From Dunaliella salina (lineage: Eukaryota; Chlorophyta; Chlorophyceae; Chlamydomonadales; Dunaliellaceae), in the NCBI GenBank assembly GCA_002284615.2, contig MU069998.1, forward strand, positions 71,287 through 95,426: a stretch of DNA of 24,140 bases, in the 5' to 3' direction. The notes below the pieces were generated by a model. That model was not told the origin of the DNA. It did not search any database and saw only the letters and a program-made list of their open reading frames with translations. A program made the position numbers and the translations under genes. Of the stretch, positions 15,334 to 23,681 are shown piece by piece; the stretch's first letter is position 1; the number at the start of each line of letters is the position of its first letter.

Positions 15334-15427
15334 CCGGTGAGGCCTCAAACTCTCCAGTGAGAGGACCTTCCCTTAATGCACGCGGCCTTCGGCTCGCGCA
15401 CTTTTCTTTTTCTTTTCTTTTCTATGA
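15334..15427 (+). mobile_element. Short S-family element, plus-strand copy
   Basis: CCGGTGAGGCCTC, a CTCTC-CAGT-GAGAG hairpin, CTTCCCTTAATGCACGCGGC, then CTTTTCTTTTTCTTTTCTTT. It is the plus-strand counterpart of S3 (14325-14422), about 0.9 kb away in opposite orientation. The hairpin arms differ in sequence from S3 while pairing is kept. Flanking duplications are not clear. Confidence 0.7.
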
Positions 15428-15789
15428 AAGAGGCACCAACCATATCAAGCAAGTTAGATGAGAGTAAAAATTGAGAGCCTACACTGGAGAACTGCTGCGT
15501 TTGGACAAACCAAATACTGCCTACGTAGATATGAAGACACAAAGGTAAGGTGAGGTAAGGTTGGACACAAAGCAAGATGTCAGCCAGATCGTCAGGCATT
15601 TCAGGCCCCGGCTGAAGAGCGGCTGAAAGCGGTTAAAAATGATGAGAAAAGATGGCTGCTAGTTCCTGCACTGGTGGGGATGGTAGGAGACCTGGGATCC
15701 CCCTCAATATATTGTGGTTTGCGAAGGGCCAAGCGTTTGCCCCCTTGCTATAGCTTTGGCTCAGGGCATGACGCCCCCGCCTATGTGGT
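15428..15789. other. Unassigned spacer
   Basis: About 360 bases with no gene. GGTAAGGTGAGGTAAGG near 15544 recalls the start of the GTAAG-type insertion, but no body follows. GACACAAAG is repeated at 15536 and 15564 around it. The right part may belong to the 5' half of the S element that follows. Confidence 0.4.
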
Positions 15790-16140
15790 TTACCAAGAAA
15801 AGCTGCCGCGAGAGTGATCCCAGAAGCATCCTTGGTGGTGAGGGTGTTCAGAGGTGGAGGTGTTTCAGCTCGGGTGTACATAAATGCGTGCTCACCTCCT
15901 GGCTACAGCTGGCCTCTGTGCAAGAGGGGGGCCCATGCTGAGACGATGGGTAGCTTTCTCTGAAGCTGAGGAGTGATTCTCGAATTTGCTGGACAGGGCC
16001 TCTCGACAGCAGTGGTATGGGTGTCCTCCATTTCTGAACTGGAGGGGCTCAATCCCAGCTTCAGTGTGATTGATGGATCTTTCCATAATGCATGCTGGCT
16101 TTTGCCCAGTGTAAATTTCTTCCTCTTCTAGTTTGAGGAG
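15790..16140 (+). mobile_element. S-family element S4, 3' half
   Basis: Homologous to 8255-8625 of S2: TCCCAGAAG, TTCAGAGGTGGAG, CAAGAGGGGGGCCCATGCTG, GCTTTCTCTGA, TTTGCTGGACAGGGCCT, TTTCCATAATGCATGC. Its tail TTTCTTCCTCTTCTAG is decayed. The 5' half with the tRNA-like head was not found upstream. No coding content is recognised. Confidence 0.65.
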
Positions 16141-16234
16141 ATGCACACAACAATAAGTGAACGGGCACCTATATCATGGCACCCAGAAGAAAGGTTTAAA
16201 AAATTAGGGAAAGCGCAAAAGCATTCGGGGGATG

Positions 16235-16384
16235 CTGAAGGGTTACAAGGGTTACAAGGGGTGGCCTACAGCCCAAGACTTTGGCTGGTCAGCTGTTGGT
16301 GGAACAATCTCAGCCAGCATCACAAATTGAAACCAACTCTGATAAAAGTTTGAAAATCTGTACATTACATTACATTACATTACA
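16235..16384 (-). mobile_element. Family A LINE 3' UTR fragments with TGTAA-type tails
   Basis: GGGTTACAA is repeated twice at about 16233-16250, followed by GGGGTGGCCTACAGCC and GGCTGGTCAGCTGTTGGTGG as in A4. This is a minus-strand LINE end whose tail reads TTGTAACCC. At 16361-16384 a (TACAT)n tract, TGTAA repeats on the minus strand, marks another such end. The TTTAGCCTTCAGCCATAAA that follows (16391-16409) recurs exactly at 16758-16776. Confidence 0.6.
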
Positions 16385-16409
16385 GGAAGTTTTAGCCTTC
16401 AGCCATAAA

Positions 16410-16730
16410 GTTGGCTGCTCAGCTCCATCTAGCAATCCATGTAATCTCGGTAGAGTTTAAATACGACAAATGCAGTCAGGGGAAACAAAGAGGCATGCAC
16501 AATTCGCATGAAATTCAGACAGAAAGCACCCACTCAAATGCAAAATGCAATGTTGCTCACATGAACAAAACAAATCGAGTATTCCTGGGCACCAAAGGAG
16601 ACAGAGTGTTTTTAGGCGTAAGACATACAACATATGAGCAGAGATGTATAAGCCAACAAAAAGTACTCCATGAAACATTTTTGGCCTCCTGCAGGCTCTC
16701 CGCACTTAAGCAAGTAACAAACACAATAAA
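16410..16730. other. Unassigned segment between two copies of a 19-bp sequence
   Basis: It lies between the exact 19-bp copies at 16391-16409 and 16758-16776. Open frames on both strands show no known domain. It may be part of a family A 3' UTR or a separate insertion flanked by the 19-bp repeat. Confidence 0.4.
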
Positions 16731-16826
16731 GTTACAAGGTTACAAGGTTACAATAGGTTTAGCCTTCAGCCATAAAATTTAGCCAAAATTTTCAAAAATA
16801 TGTACGAATCTTGATTTAGAAAAGTA

Positions 16827-17299
16827 TTAAGGATCAGGCAAACCACGGTAACTCGCCAAGAAAGGAACGAAGTCAGTGTCTGGAAGCTGGGCAAAAGTGT
16901 GTAATAGTTTGACAATATCAACGACTCGTGAATGATTTTTCTGACTCGTGAATGATTTTTCTGACTCGGAGTCCTTTTGTTTTCTGCGCAGGTCACACAT
17001 CTCCAGGCAATCGCAAATGAAGACAACATGTTTCTTGTCCCAGACTTCAGCACACTCACACTTGTCATAAATGTTTGAGCCACCCAGCCGTTTACAGGAT
17101 TTGACCTTCAAGCTGTGGGCAAGAAGCCTAAACCTACTCACATTCCTTATGACTCCTTTATCCAGATCTTTAGATAAACATGTCGGGATACAAAAGGGTG
17201 TGCGCCCTGTTTGATTTAAAGGCCTTCCACACCAATAATGTTAAGCACTCCTTTCCTGTTGACTCCTCGGGGATTGATAGGATCCGCTTCTCTCCATAT
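16827..17299 (-). pseudogene. A3 C-terminal CCHC region
   Basis: LDKGVIRNVSRFRLLAHSLK, then YDKCECAEVWDKKHVVFICDC, then CDLRRKQKDSESEK, ending DFVPFLASYRGLPDP and a stop. It matches A2 (RNIACFRLHAQKLRVE, QDEKHVIFLCPC, CCLRRK). The knuckle is C-x-C ... H-x4-C. A short tandem duplication (ACTCGTGAATGATTTTTCTG at 16923 and 16943) lies within it. Confidence 0.82.
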
Positions 17300-17880
17300 C
17301 TTTTGCTGCCTGTAACTTAAAATCCCCTAAGAAATCCTACATGGGGATCTTAGAAGCACTTGACATCTCTTGCTTAAACATGTCCTCATGGTGCATGCCA
17401 TTAAAGGCTGTAGACACATGTGCAGACCAACAAGACTCCTCCCTACTAGCCAGGTGTAAATCCGCTGTTAGCACTCTTCATAATATCTCACTGCTCGGAT
17501 CAAGCATACTGTTGAACAACTTAAGAGTGGCCCTGAATCAATAGAATTGTAGAGGCTTTTGGCCACACTCTCTCAGTACTGGCAAGCTTGTGGCAGAACT
17601 CTTTACACCTAGAAAATGTTTTAAAGAGCATAATTGCCTTTTCTGCAATTGGCTTTTGAACTCACTGCCTTCTCATAGATGTAAAGTTCTCCACACTTGG
17701 CATGCATACATCCCGGCCGGAATGCCATACACCTTAGAGAGCCAAAACAGAACGTGTGGCTTATTCCTCAGACCATGTTCATGCACAAGCTTCTTAATCT
17801 TTTGCTGGGCAGCCACGGCTTACTTGGCTGTGTAAGGCCGCACAGCAAATCCCTCTGATACCTTCAGATTCATGTGCTTG
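17300..17880 (-). pseudogene. A3 RT thumb, heavily interrupted
   Basis: The continuous minus-strand alignment KYLSMLVDKHMNLKVSEGFA, AAQQKIKKLVHEHGL, VYGIPAGMYACQVWRTLHL and LKHFLGVKSSATSLPVL follows the standard LINE thumb pattern (YLG, then PAxxYGxxVW, then FLG). TAA and TGA stops interrupt it. Downstream, LLDFLG-type decay continues toward the CCHC region. The plus-strand open frames over this stretch are shadows. Confidence 0.8.
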
Positions 17881-18250
17881 TCAACAAGCATACTGAGGTA
17901 TTTTAAGTGCTCTTTTTCCAGGTAGAGCTACATCTCCATACATGAAGGTAGGCAAGGAAGAGCGTGGCCTACTATTAAAGTGTACGACCTCTGACTTGGG
18001 CGCGTTGACAGTTAGCCCTTTATTTGCATATGTCCGTAGCCTATTTAACGAAATCTGCATTTCACCTGGGTAATTAGTAGTCAAACTCAGGTCATTCGCA
18101 TACAGCATATACGGCACACCATTTACTCCATCTCCTATCAAAGCACCTTTTATCCCTTCACTGATACGTCTGCCCATGTCATTGATGTACAGAGAAAACG
18201 AGAGAGGGGACAGAGACAACCTTGCTTAACTCCATTTATAGGATGCACAC
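17881..18250 (-). pseudogene. A3 RT palm motifs B-D, motif C mutated
   Basis: GVKQGCLCPLS (motif B, about 18231-18199 in a neighbouring frame) continues as PLSFSLYINDM. Motif C is YAND (residues 40-43 of the frame starting at 18219) where active RTs have YADD, so one metal-binding Asp is now Asn. RLRTYANKGLTVNAPKSEVV is the motif D region. One frameshift and the Asp to Asn change disable the domain. Confidence 0.87.
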
Positions 18251-18305
18251 ATGACCTTTTATCCCTATCCATAAAAATTTATTGTTCATCATCCTGGTAC
18301 ATCTC

Positions 18306-18690
18306 TTAAATTGCGTGTAGAAGTAATGCAGGCATGGCAATGCGTTGCAGATGGTCCCATAGTTGCAAGCAAGGTACGGTATCATAGGCCCAAGAGAAGT
18401 CTATGAAGGCAGCATGCAGTCCAGGTGATTGCTGTGGTTTGAGCTTTTTTGCAGCATGCTTCAGGTGCCTTAAAATAAAAAGGGGATGCAGCATGCTCCT
18501 ACCTGGGACCTTGCGCCTCTGAATCCACCAATCTGTCACCAAGTCTTTAACACATTGGCGTAAATGCTGGTGCATAACCCCACTAACATTAATCATCATG
18601 TAATTCCCAGGATTAAACAGAAATCCCTTTTAATGCAGGAGACTCAAGTTTGCAACCTTCCACGCTTTAGGGATCCTAGCTTTACTAAAG
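18306..18690 (-). pseudogene. A3 RT fingers and palm motif A
   Basis: IPKAWKVANLSLLH-stop-KGFLFN then PGNYMMINVSGV reads in one frame, interrupted by a single TAA. QRRKVPGRSMLHPLFILRHL follows, then motif A AFIDFSWAYDTV with the catalytic Asp present (residue 67 of the frame that starts at 18599). These are canonical LINE RT motifs. The frame is lost just after LHAI, before motif B. Confidence 0.88.
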
Positions 18691-18731
18691 GAACCCTAAA
18701 GAAGGGATCCTAGCTTTACTCAAGAAAACCC

Positions 18732-19028
18732 TTAACATGTGCGTGCTATCAGAGGCACCAGCACGTTAATGTAATTCACTCTCCGACCAGGCTCGAGGGG
18801 CAAACAGGCATATTCAAGGAAGGGTGTAGGAACACCATCTAATCCAGGTGAAGCACCCACACTCAACTTTGCGCTATGGGACCCAACTATCTTTTCCAAA
18901 ACTGCTGTGCTAGGAGTTTCCAAGCAGTCAGGTTGAGGAACCCACCCAGAATCAGCGCCTTGTCTCAGGAGCACCTCTGGGGGCGCGTGGTTCCTACCTA
19001 AAGGCACGGCGATATCTCTTCCTGACAA
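18732..19028 (-). pseudogene. A3 pre-RT and first RT motif
   Basis: 98 codons. SAKLSVGASPGLDGVPTPFL is the conserved KaPGPDGIP-type motif at the start of LINE RTs. VNYINVLVPLIARTC follows. Upstream (19180-19030) the decayed linker is still visible (LDGKIQRTYAE in another frame). The next RT segment lies beyond a 34-bp tandem duplication (AGGGATCCTAGCTTTACT at 18669 and 18703) that breaks the reading. Confidence 0.75.
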
Positions 19029-19183
19029 ATGAATGCTGAAGAGGTTTCAGCGTAGGTTCTCTGTATCTTGCCATCCAAGAGCTTGTCAAGGAATTTGAGA
19101 TTTTCCTGAGGTGTGAAGTGTTTGACGGCTACGATTTGTGTTCATTTGCTTCATGAGCAAGTACGGCCAAAAACTTAGTGTGT

Positions 19184-19245
19184 AAGGGTTTACAAGGGGT
19201 GACCTACAGCTCGAGACTCTGGCTGATTGGCTTAAAACTTGTACA
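19184..19245 (-). mobile_element. Family A LINE 3' end fragment (A5)
   Basis: AAGGGTTTACAAGGGGTGAC, CTACAGCTCGAGACTCTGGC and TTAAAACTTGTACAGAC match the UTR and tail of A4 and of 16241-16360. Only about 60 bp remain. Its tail touches the 5' side of A3. Confidence 0.65.
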
Positions 19246-19540
19246 GACCTATTCATAATGACTTCTATTTTTTCTTTTGGCTGTACCATTGCAAGGAATG
19301 GTTTTTCGCACAGGGAACTCAACTACTTGCCAGTCAGAAGGGAAGGAGAAAGGAAGGCAGGAAGTGTGCCTCAGGCTTCGAAGGCCTGGGGCAAGTTGAA
19401 GTGGGACTGGAAAGACAAAAGAGATAAAGAGAACAAGCAGGAGATAGGTCACGCATCTCACTTTCTTGTGCACTTTTGAGACCCACTGGTCAGTCCTGAC
19501 GGCCTGCACACATGTGTTCTTCTGCAGAGTGTAGAACTAA
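19246..19540. other. Unassigned spacer
   Basis: About 295 bases between A5 and B2. There is a purine-rich stretch at 19340-19450. No motif or element end is recognised. Confidence 0.5.
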
Positions 19541-19667
19541 TGGCAGAAAAGAAAAGAAAAACTATGTAGGCAGAGAAACTCTCCCTACATCAATTAAGGA
19601 AAAGGAGACACATGGCTCAAAAAAGAGCCGTGAGTCCCCTCCACCACCAGGTATGAAATTTTGAAAG

Positions 19668-20054
19668 CTAATGGGGATCTGGAGTAGAAGCACCTGGCTC
19701 TAGAACCTGGCTGTGGGAAGTATTCTGGTTTTCAAAAGCGCGGCGTGTGGTGACTAGTTTGTGGGCATATTGGACAGAATGTGCATGGAGTTGTTGAGCC
19801 AGCTTCGTGGCATGCTGGAGATCCAATCCTAGTTGTTTGAGTTGCTTCAGGGTATGCTCAGTGTAAGTAGTTCCACCTACACCCGGGAGAAAAGGGTGAA
19901 TTGTAACAGGTTTAGCGTTCATAAGTTTACAAAGGTCTGCATGCTGCTGCTTTGCCGCGTTGAACTGATGATCAGGCCTTGTGTCCTCACAGAGTTTGAT
20001 TTCTATGAGGTGCACATGGCGTTCATTTGCATGAAGTTCATGGGGTTGCCTCAT
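19668..20054 (-). pseudogene. B2 C-terminal endonuclease-like domain
   Basis: 128 codons open to a natural-looking stop (GASTPDPH). QPHELHANERHVHLIEIK is followed by LCEDTRPDHQF, PGVGGTTYTEHTLKQLKQLG, KLAQQLHAHSVQYAHKLVTT and SHSQVLEPGAS. This is the most complete version of the domain in the window. P-H-x(12)-E-I-K resembles a PD-(D/E)xK site with the Asp replaced by His. The domain is cut off from the rest of its protein by the internal deletion. Function as a target-DNA nuclease is inferred from Dualen/RandI domain order. Confidence 0.72.
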
Positions 20055-20329
20055 GCGACTAGTCCTGGTGGTCCTCTGTGAGGAGCTGCGCAGAGCGCGA
20101 TGGGAATGGGTAGGAGAACACCGTTTGAAGTATGATTGGCATTTAGAGGGGTGATCAAAATAGCATCTGGTCGACTGGAGTTAAGTGTACTGGAGGATGG
20201 TACGCTTCATGGGAGTTGATACGCTTGACATATTCCTGAAAGCATTGCTAATTTTTTTATTCACATGTGATAATAAGTTTTGGTAGTAAGAGTGGTAACC
20301 TGTTTTGCTATTGGCATATCCAAGTCTGT

Positions 20330-20353
20330 GATTAGCTAATCATACTATAGTAT
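20330..20353. repeat. Two adjacent perfect 12-bp palindromes in B2
   Basis: GATTAGCTAATC (20330-20341) and ATACTATAGTAT (20342-20353) lie side by side. B1 and B3 lack about 16 of these bases at the same site (TGTGTTTAGAATGCATG and TGTGTTTGGAATGCATG). Confidence 0.9.
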
Positions 20354-20419
20354 GCATGTGGAATTTAAGAGCGCCTTGGAGATTGGGGAGATAGGTGAGC
20401 TTGGGGTCAGGGGGGGGAT

Positions 20420-21288
20420 CTATAGGAATACCCGCAGCATGCACTCTCTTTTCTTCCTTGGCCAACCAAAAAATATGTGTATAGGATTTCTGCCAGGACC
20501 TGCACTGGGGATCTCAGTGTCTGCCACGCAATTGTTGGCTTGCCTTGCCTGATGTTTTGCAATAGCGTCTGCGTATTCATCTCCAGCAATGCCAGCATGA
20601 GCCTTCACTTTGTAAAATTGAATTCTGGTGTGGGAGTTACTGATAAGAGAAGAAATCATCTTAAGGACGTCTCCTTGAATAGGCCTCAGGCGTTTCTCAA
20701 GGAAAAATATTTGTTTACATATTTGTTTGATGGAGGTGAGGCTGTCTGATGCAATGTCTGCATGTTTGGTGGTAATGGCAGCAGCAATTCCTGCCAGTTC
20801 AGCTCGAGTTATGGTTTTGGTAATCCCAGCACCATTTGGTTCTACAAAGTTCTTGCTGTCAGTGGACGGGCAGTAGACGCCTGCTCCAATCTCTTGCTTA
20901 CCATTGTTGACAAGGCAGCTGCCATCTGTGTATGCCCTTGTCCTCCAATCAGCAACTTTGAGAGTTAGAATAGCACTGGATTGGCTGGGCACCAAGTCTG
21001 TTTCTTGGACGATCATGTGTGGATTTTTAGGGTGTTTGGAGACGTGTTGTTTGTCAAATGGGAGGCGTTCCAGTTCATTGAAACCTGGCATGTGAGCATG
21101 CTTGGGACTTAGGACAGGGTGGCTGCTGACATTTGTCAGCTTCCAATCTGTGACTTCTTTCAGGTCTCCTTGCAGGCCTTGTAACCAGTTTTTGTCTTGG
21201 TTGTTGAGATGGACTCGAGCTGCAGTGTTCCAGGAAGCAAAGATACGAAGGTCCCAGGTATGTTTAGGTAGAGGTATCTCTTGGTTAG
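20420..21288 (-). pseudogene. B2 RNase H, all catalytic residues present
   Basis: Open from the truncated 5' end of B2 (about 21288) to a stop at 20420, roughly 290 codons; the first ATG is at 21091. Counting from that ATG: YTDGS Asp56, TRAEL Glu98, ASDS Asp116, AHAG His165, and EYADAIA Asp175. This is a full RNase H type I set. In B1 and B3 the Ser115-Asp116 codons are replaced by stop-Tyr. After residue 190 a homopolymer change puts the last 20 residues out of frame. The domain would degrade RNA in cDNA hybrids. It is a fragment of a dead LINE, but the domain itself looks undamaged. Confidence 0.88.
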
Positions 21289-21418
21289 AAAGAAAAGAAA
21301 AGAAAAGAAAAACTACGTAGGCAAAGAAACTCTCCCTACATCAATTAAGGAAGAGGAGACACATTGGCTCAAAAAGAGCCGTGTGCCCCCTCCACCACAA
21401 AGTATGAAAAAGAGAATT

Positions 21419-21772
21419 CTAATGTGGATCTAGAGGGTTACTAGAAGCTCCTGGCTCTAGAACCTGGCTGTGGGAAGTATTCTTGTTTTCAATAGCTCGG
21501 CATGTGGTGACTAGTTTGTGGGCATATTGAATAGAATGGGCATGAAGTTGTTGAGCCAGCTTCGTGGCATGCTGGAGATCCAATCCTAGTTGTTTGAATT
21601 GCTTGAGGGTATGCTCAGTGTAAATAGTTCCACCTACACCCAGGAGAATAGGGTGAACTGTAACAGCTTTAGTGTTGATAAGTTTACAAAGGTCTGCATG
21701 TTGTTGCTTTGCTGCGTTCAACTGGTGCTCTGGCCTTGTGTCTTCACAGAACTTGATTTCTATTAGGTGCAC
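21419..21772 (-). pseudogene. B3 C-terminal endonuclease-like domain
   Basis: HLIEIKFCEDTRPEHQLNAA, LLGVGGTIYTEHTLKQFKQL, KLAQQLHAHSIQYAHKLVTT and a stop after NPLDPH. 117 codons are open from an internal Met. Upstream of HLIEIK an extra copy of a GACTCCATG unit (21787-21804) breaks the frame, separating the QPHD part. The protein is otherwise the closest match to B2. Confidence 0.72.
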
Positions 21773-22079
21773 ATGGCGTTCATTTGCATGGAGTCCATGG
21801 AGTCATGGGGTTGCCTCATGCGGCTAGTTCTGGTGGTCCTCAGTGAGGAGCTGCGCAAAGCGTGATGGGAATGGGTAGGAGAAACACCGTTAGAAGTATG
21901 TTTGGCATTAAAAGGGGTGATCAGAACAGCATCTGGTCGACTGGAGTTGAGTCTTTTCCTCTCTGGAAGGTTACGAGGGAAGAGGTAAGCAGGTAAAGTT
22001 CTGTTTGATGCATGTGTAGGGAGTCGGAGGTTGTGTTGGGCAAGCTTAAAATTGCTTCCTATGTCTGTGTAGACCAGCC

Positions 22080-22748
22080 CTGCCCCTACAGGGCATTTGC
22101 TGAGGGCTTTTTAATCATTCTGCCTGCAATGTTATGGCGTTCAGTTTTCATGTTGGAAATGATATGGTTTTGGCAGCCTGAGAGCATGTGTAGTGCGCTA
22201 TCCAAATGATGGCATCCTGGGAGGGGACAAGGTGGATCTGTTGACCTTTAGAAGCGTACTGCATGTTTTTGGTTGTAGAGGGTGCCTGTGCGGTACTGCA
22301 GGATGGTACGCTTCATGGGTACAGAAATGTTGGGCATATTTCTGAAGGCATTGCTGATTTTTTTATCTACTCGCGGTAATAAGTTTTGGTAGTAAGAGTA
22401 GTAGCCTGTTTTAGCATTGGCATATCCAAGCTTGTGTTTGGAATGCATGTGGGATTTGAGGGCATCTTGGAGATTGGGGAAGTAGGTGAGCTTTTGGGCG
22501 GGTGGTGGATCCGTAGGTGTGCCTGCAGCATGCATTCTTTCTTCCTTGGCTAACCAGAAAATGTTTGTAAATGGATTTCCACCAGGACCTGCACCTGGGA
22601 TCTCGGTGTCTGCTACGCAGTTTTGGGCTTGCTTTGCCTGATGTATTGCAATAGCATCTGCACATTCATTTCCAGCGATGCCAGCATGGGATTTCACCTT
22701 GTAAATTCGGATGTTGGTATGGAAGTCTCTAATGAGAGTTGAAATCAT
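22080..22748 (-). pseudogene. B3 RNase H end, linker and CCHC knuckle
   Basis: YKVKSHAGIAGNECADAIAI (RNase H end), then NIFWLAKEERMHAAG, HSKHKLGYANAKTGYYSYYQ and NISVPMKRTILQYRTGTLYN, with a stop (TAA replacing Lys) at 22248 after KHAVRF. Beyond the stop the same frame continues CPLPGCHHLDSALHMLSGC, the CCHC knuckle. Only this single stop separates linker and knuckle. Confidence 0.8.
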
Positions 22749-22835
22749 TTTGAGGACGTCTCGTTGGATATGCCTCAGGTGTTTCTCAGGGTAAAGAAGT
22801 TGTTTACGTATTTGTTGAAGAGAGGTGAGGCTGTA

Positions 22836-23681
22836 TTATGCAATGTCTGCATGTTTGGTCATGATAGCAGCCGCAATTGCTGCCAATTCAGCTCTAGTGA
22901 TGGTTTTAGCAATCCCAGCACCGTTAGGTTCTACAAAGTTCTTGCTGTCAGTGGACGGGCAGTAGACGCCTGCTCCAGTTTCTTGCTTAACGTTATGGAC
23001 AAGGCAGCTGCCATCTGTGTATGCCCATGTCCTCCAATCAGCAACTTTGAGAGTTAGAATAGCACTGGATTGGCTGGGCACCGAGTCTGTTTCTTGGACG
23101 ATCATGTGTGGATTTTTAGGGTGTTTGGAGGCGTGTTGTTTGTCCAATAAGATGCGATCCAGTTTATTGAAACCTGGCATGTGAGCATGCATGGATTTTA
23201 GGACAGGGTGGCTGCTGACATTCGTCAGCTTCCACTTTGTGGCTTCTTTCAAATCTCCTTTCAGTCCTTGTAGCCAGTCTTTGTTATGGTTGTTGAGATG
23301 AACTCGAGCTGCAGTGTTCCAGGAAGCAAAGATACGAAGGTCCCAGGTTTGCTGAGGAAGAGGTATCTCTTGGTTAGGGNAGGATTGAGGGGCACTGTAA
23401 TCAAGTTTTTTGCGAGGTATGGTGCCGAGGTCGTAACAGAGGTGGGGGCAGGCAGTGACAAGTTTGGAGTAGGGGTTGGTTATCATGTCCTTATTCCAAG
23501 CCAGAAGGAACATGAATGTAGCAGTAGCTTCTGTGTTGAGAATGGCAGAATAAATGGCATGTTGCAAAGCTTGGGTCATGATTCCCTCATCATAAATGGG
23601 ATGGCAGACTGAGAAGCCTGAGACTTTGGATGAGAAGGCATTACGCATAGCACCAAAAAAGAGTGTCTCGGGAGTGCGCAC
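22836..23681 (-). pseudogene. B3 methyltransferase-like segment and RNase H N-half
   Basis: 281 codons. It holds FSVCHPIYDEGIMTQALQHA, ATATFMFLLAWNKDM, TWDLRIFASWNTAARVHL, then YTDGS (Asp near residue 223) and TRAELAAIAAAIMTKHADIA. It ends at a TAA exactly where B2 has the Ser before the catalytic Asp. The next codon is Tyr, not Asp. B1 has the same two changes. Upstream a run of six T near 23655-23660 shifts the frame from the preceding segment (DTLFWCYA against ETLFFGAMRN). Confidence 0.82.

Larger units (their letters stand above)
16731..19180 (-). mobile_element. Family A LINE copy A3: linker, RT, thumb, CCHC and tail
   Basis: The longest family A copy here. Minus strand from about 19180: EN-RT linker, RT fingers (19028-18732), motif 1 and A (about 18690-18306), motifs B-D (18250-17881), thumb (17880-17300), CCHC C-terminus (17141-16827), then a 3' UTR and tail of three GGTTACAA units (plus strand, 16731-16753). 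It carries many stops of all three kinds. The endonuclease is absent by 5' truncation. Its 5' side abuts the tail of another family A fragment at 19184. Confidence 0.85.
19545..21290 (-). mobile_element. Family B LINE copy B2 with internal deletion
   Basis: The minus-strand copy has a 3' tail at 19545-19562 (AAAAG units, so TTTTC on the element strand) and a truncated 5' end at about 21288, right against the tail of B3. It includes the end of the methyltransferase-like segment, an intact RNase H, and the C-terminal domain. Relative to B1, about 340 bp containing the CCHC knuckle is deleted at about 20186 (B1 6181-6519). A further 6-T run change near 20466-20472 shifts frame after the RNase H. 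Confidence 0.87.

Noticed and set aside
15536..15572. Third copy of the GTAAG-type introner-like element
   Set aside because: Only GGTAAGGTGAGGTAAGG matches. The CGCCTAC...CAGCTGAGCGG body is absent.
16391..16776. The exact 19-bp repeat TTTAGCCTTCAGCCATAAA as a definite target duplication
   Set aside because: Similar sequence is part of the family A 3' UTR, so both copies may simply be two LINE ends rather than flanks of one insertion.
17400..18700. Reassigned stop codons (TAA/TAG as Gln) in the LINE frames
   Set aside because: TGA, TAA and TAG all interrupt the same conserved alignment, together with frameshifts, so decay explains it better than a variant code.
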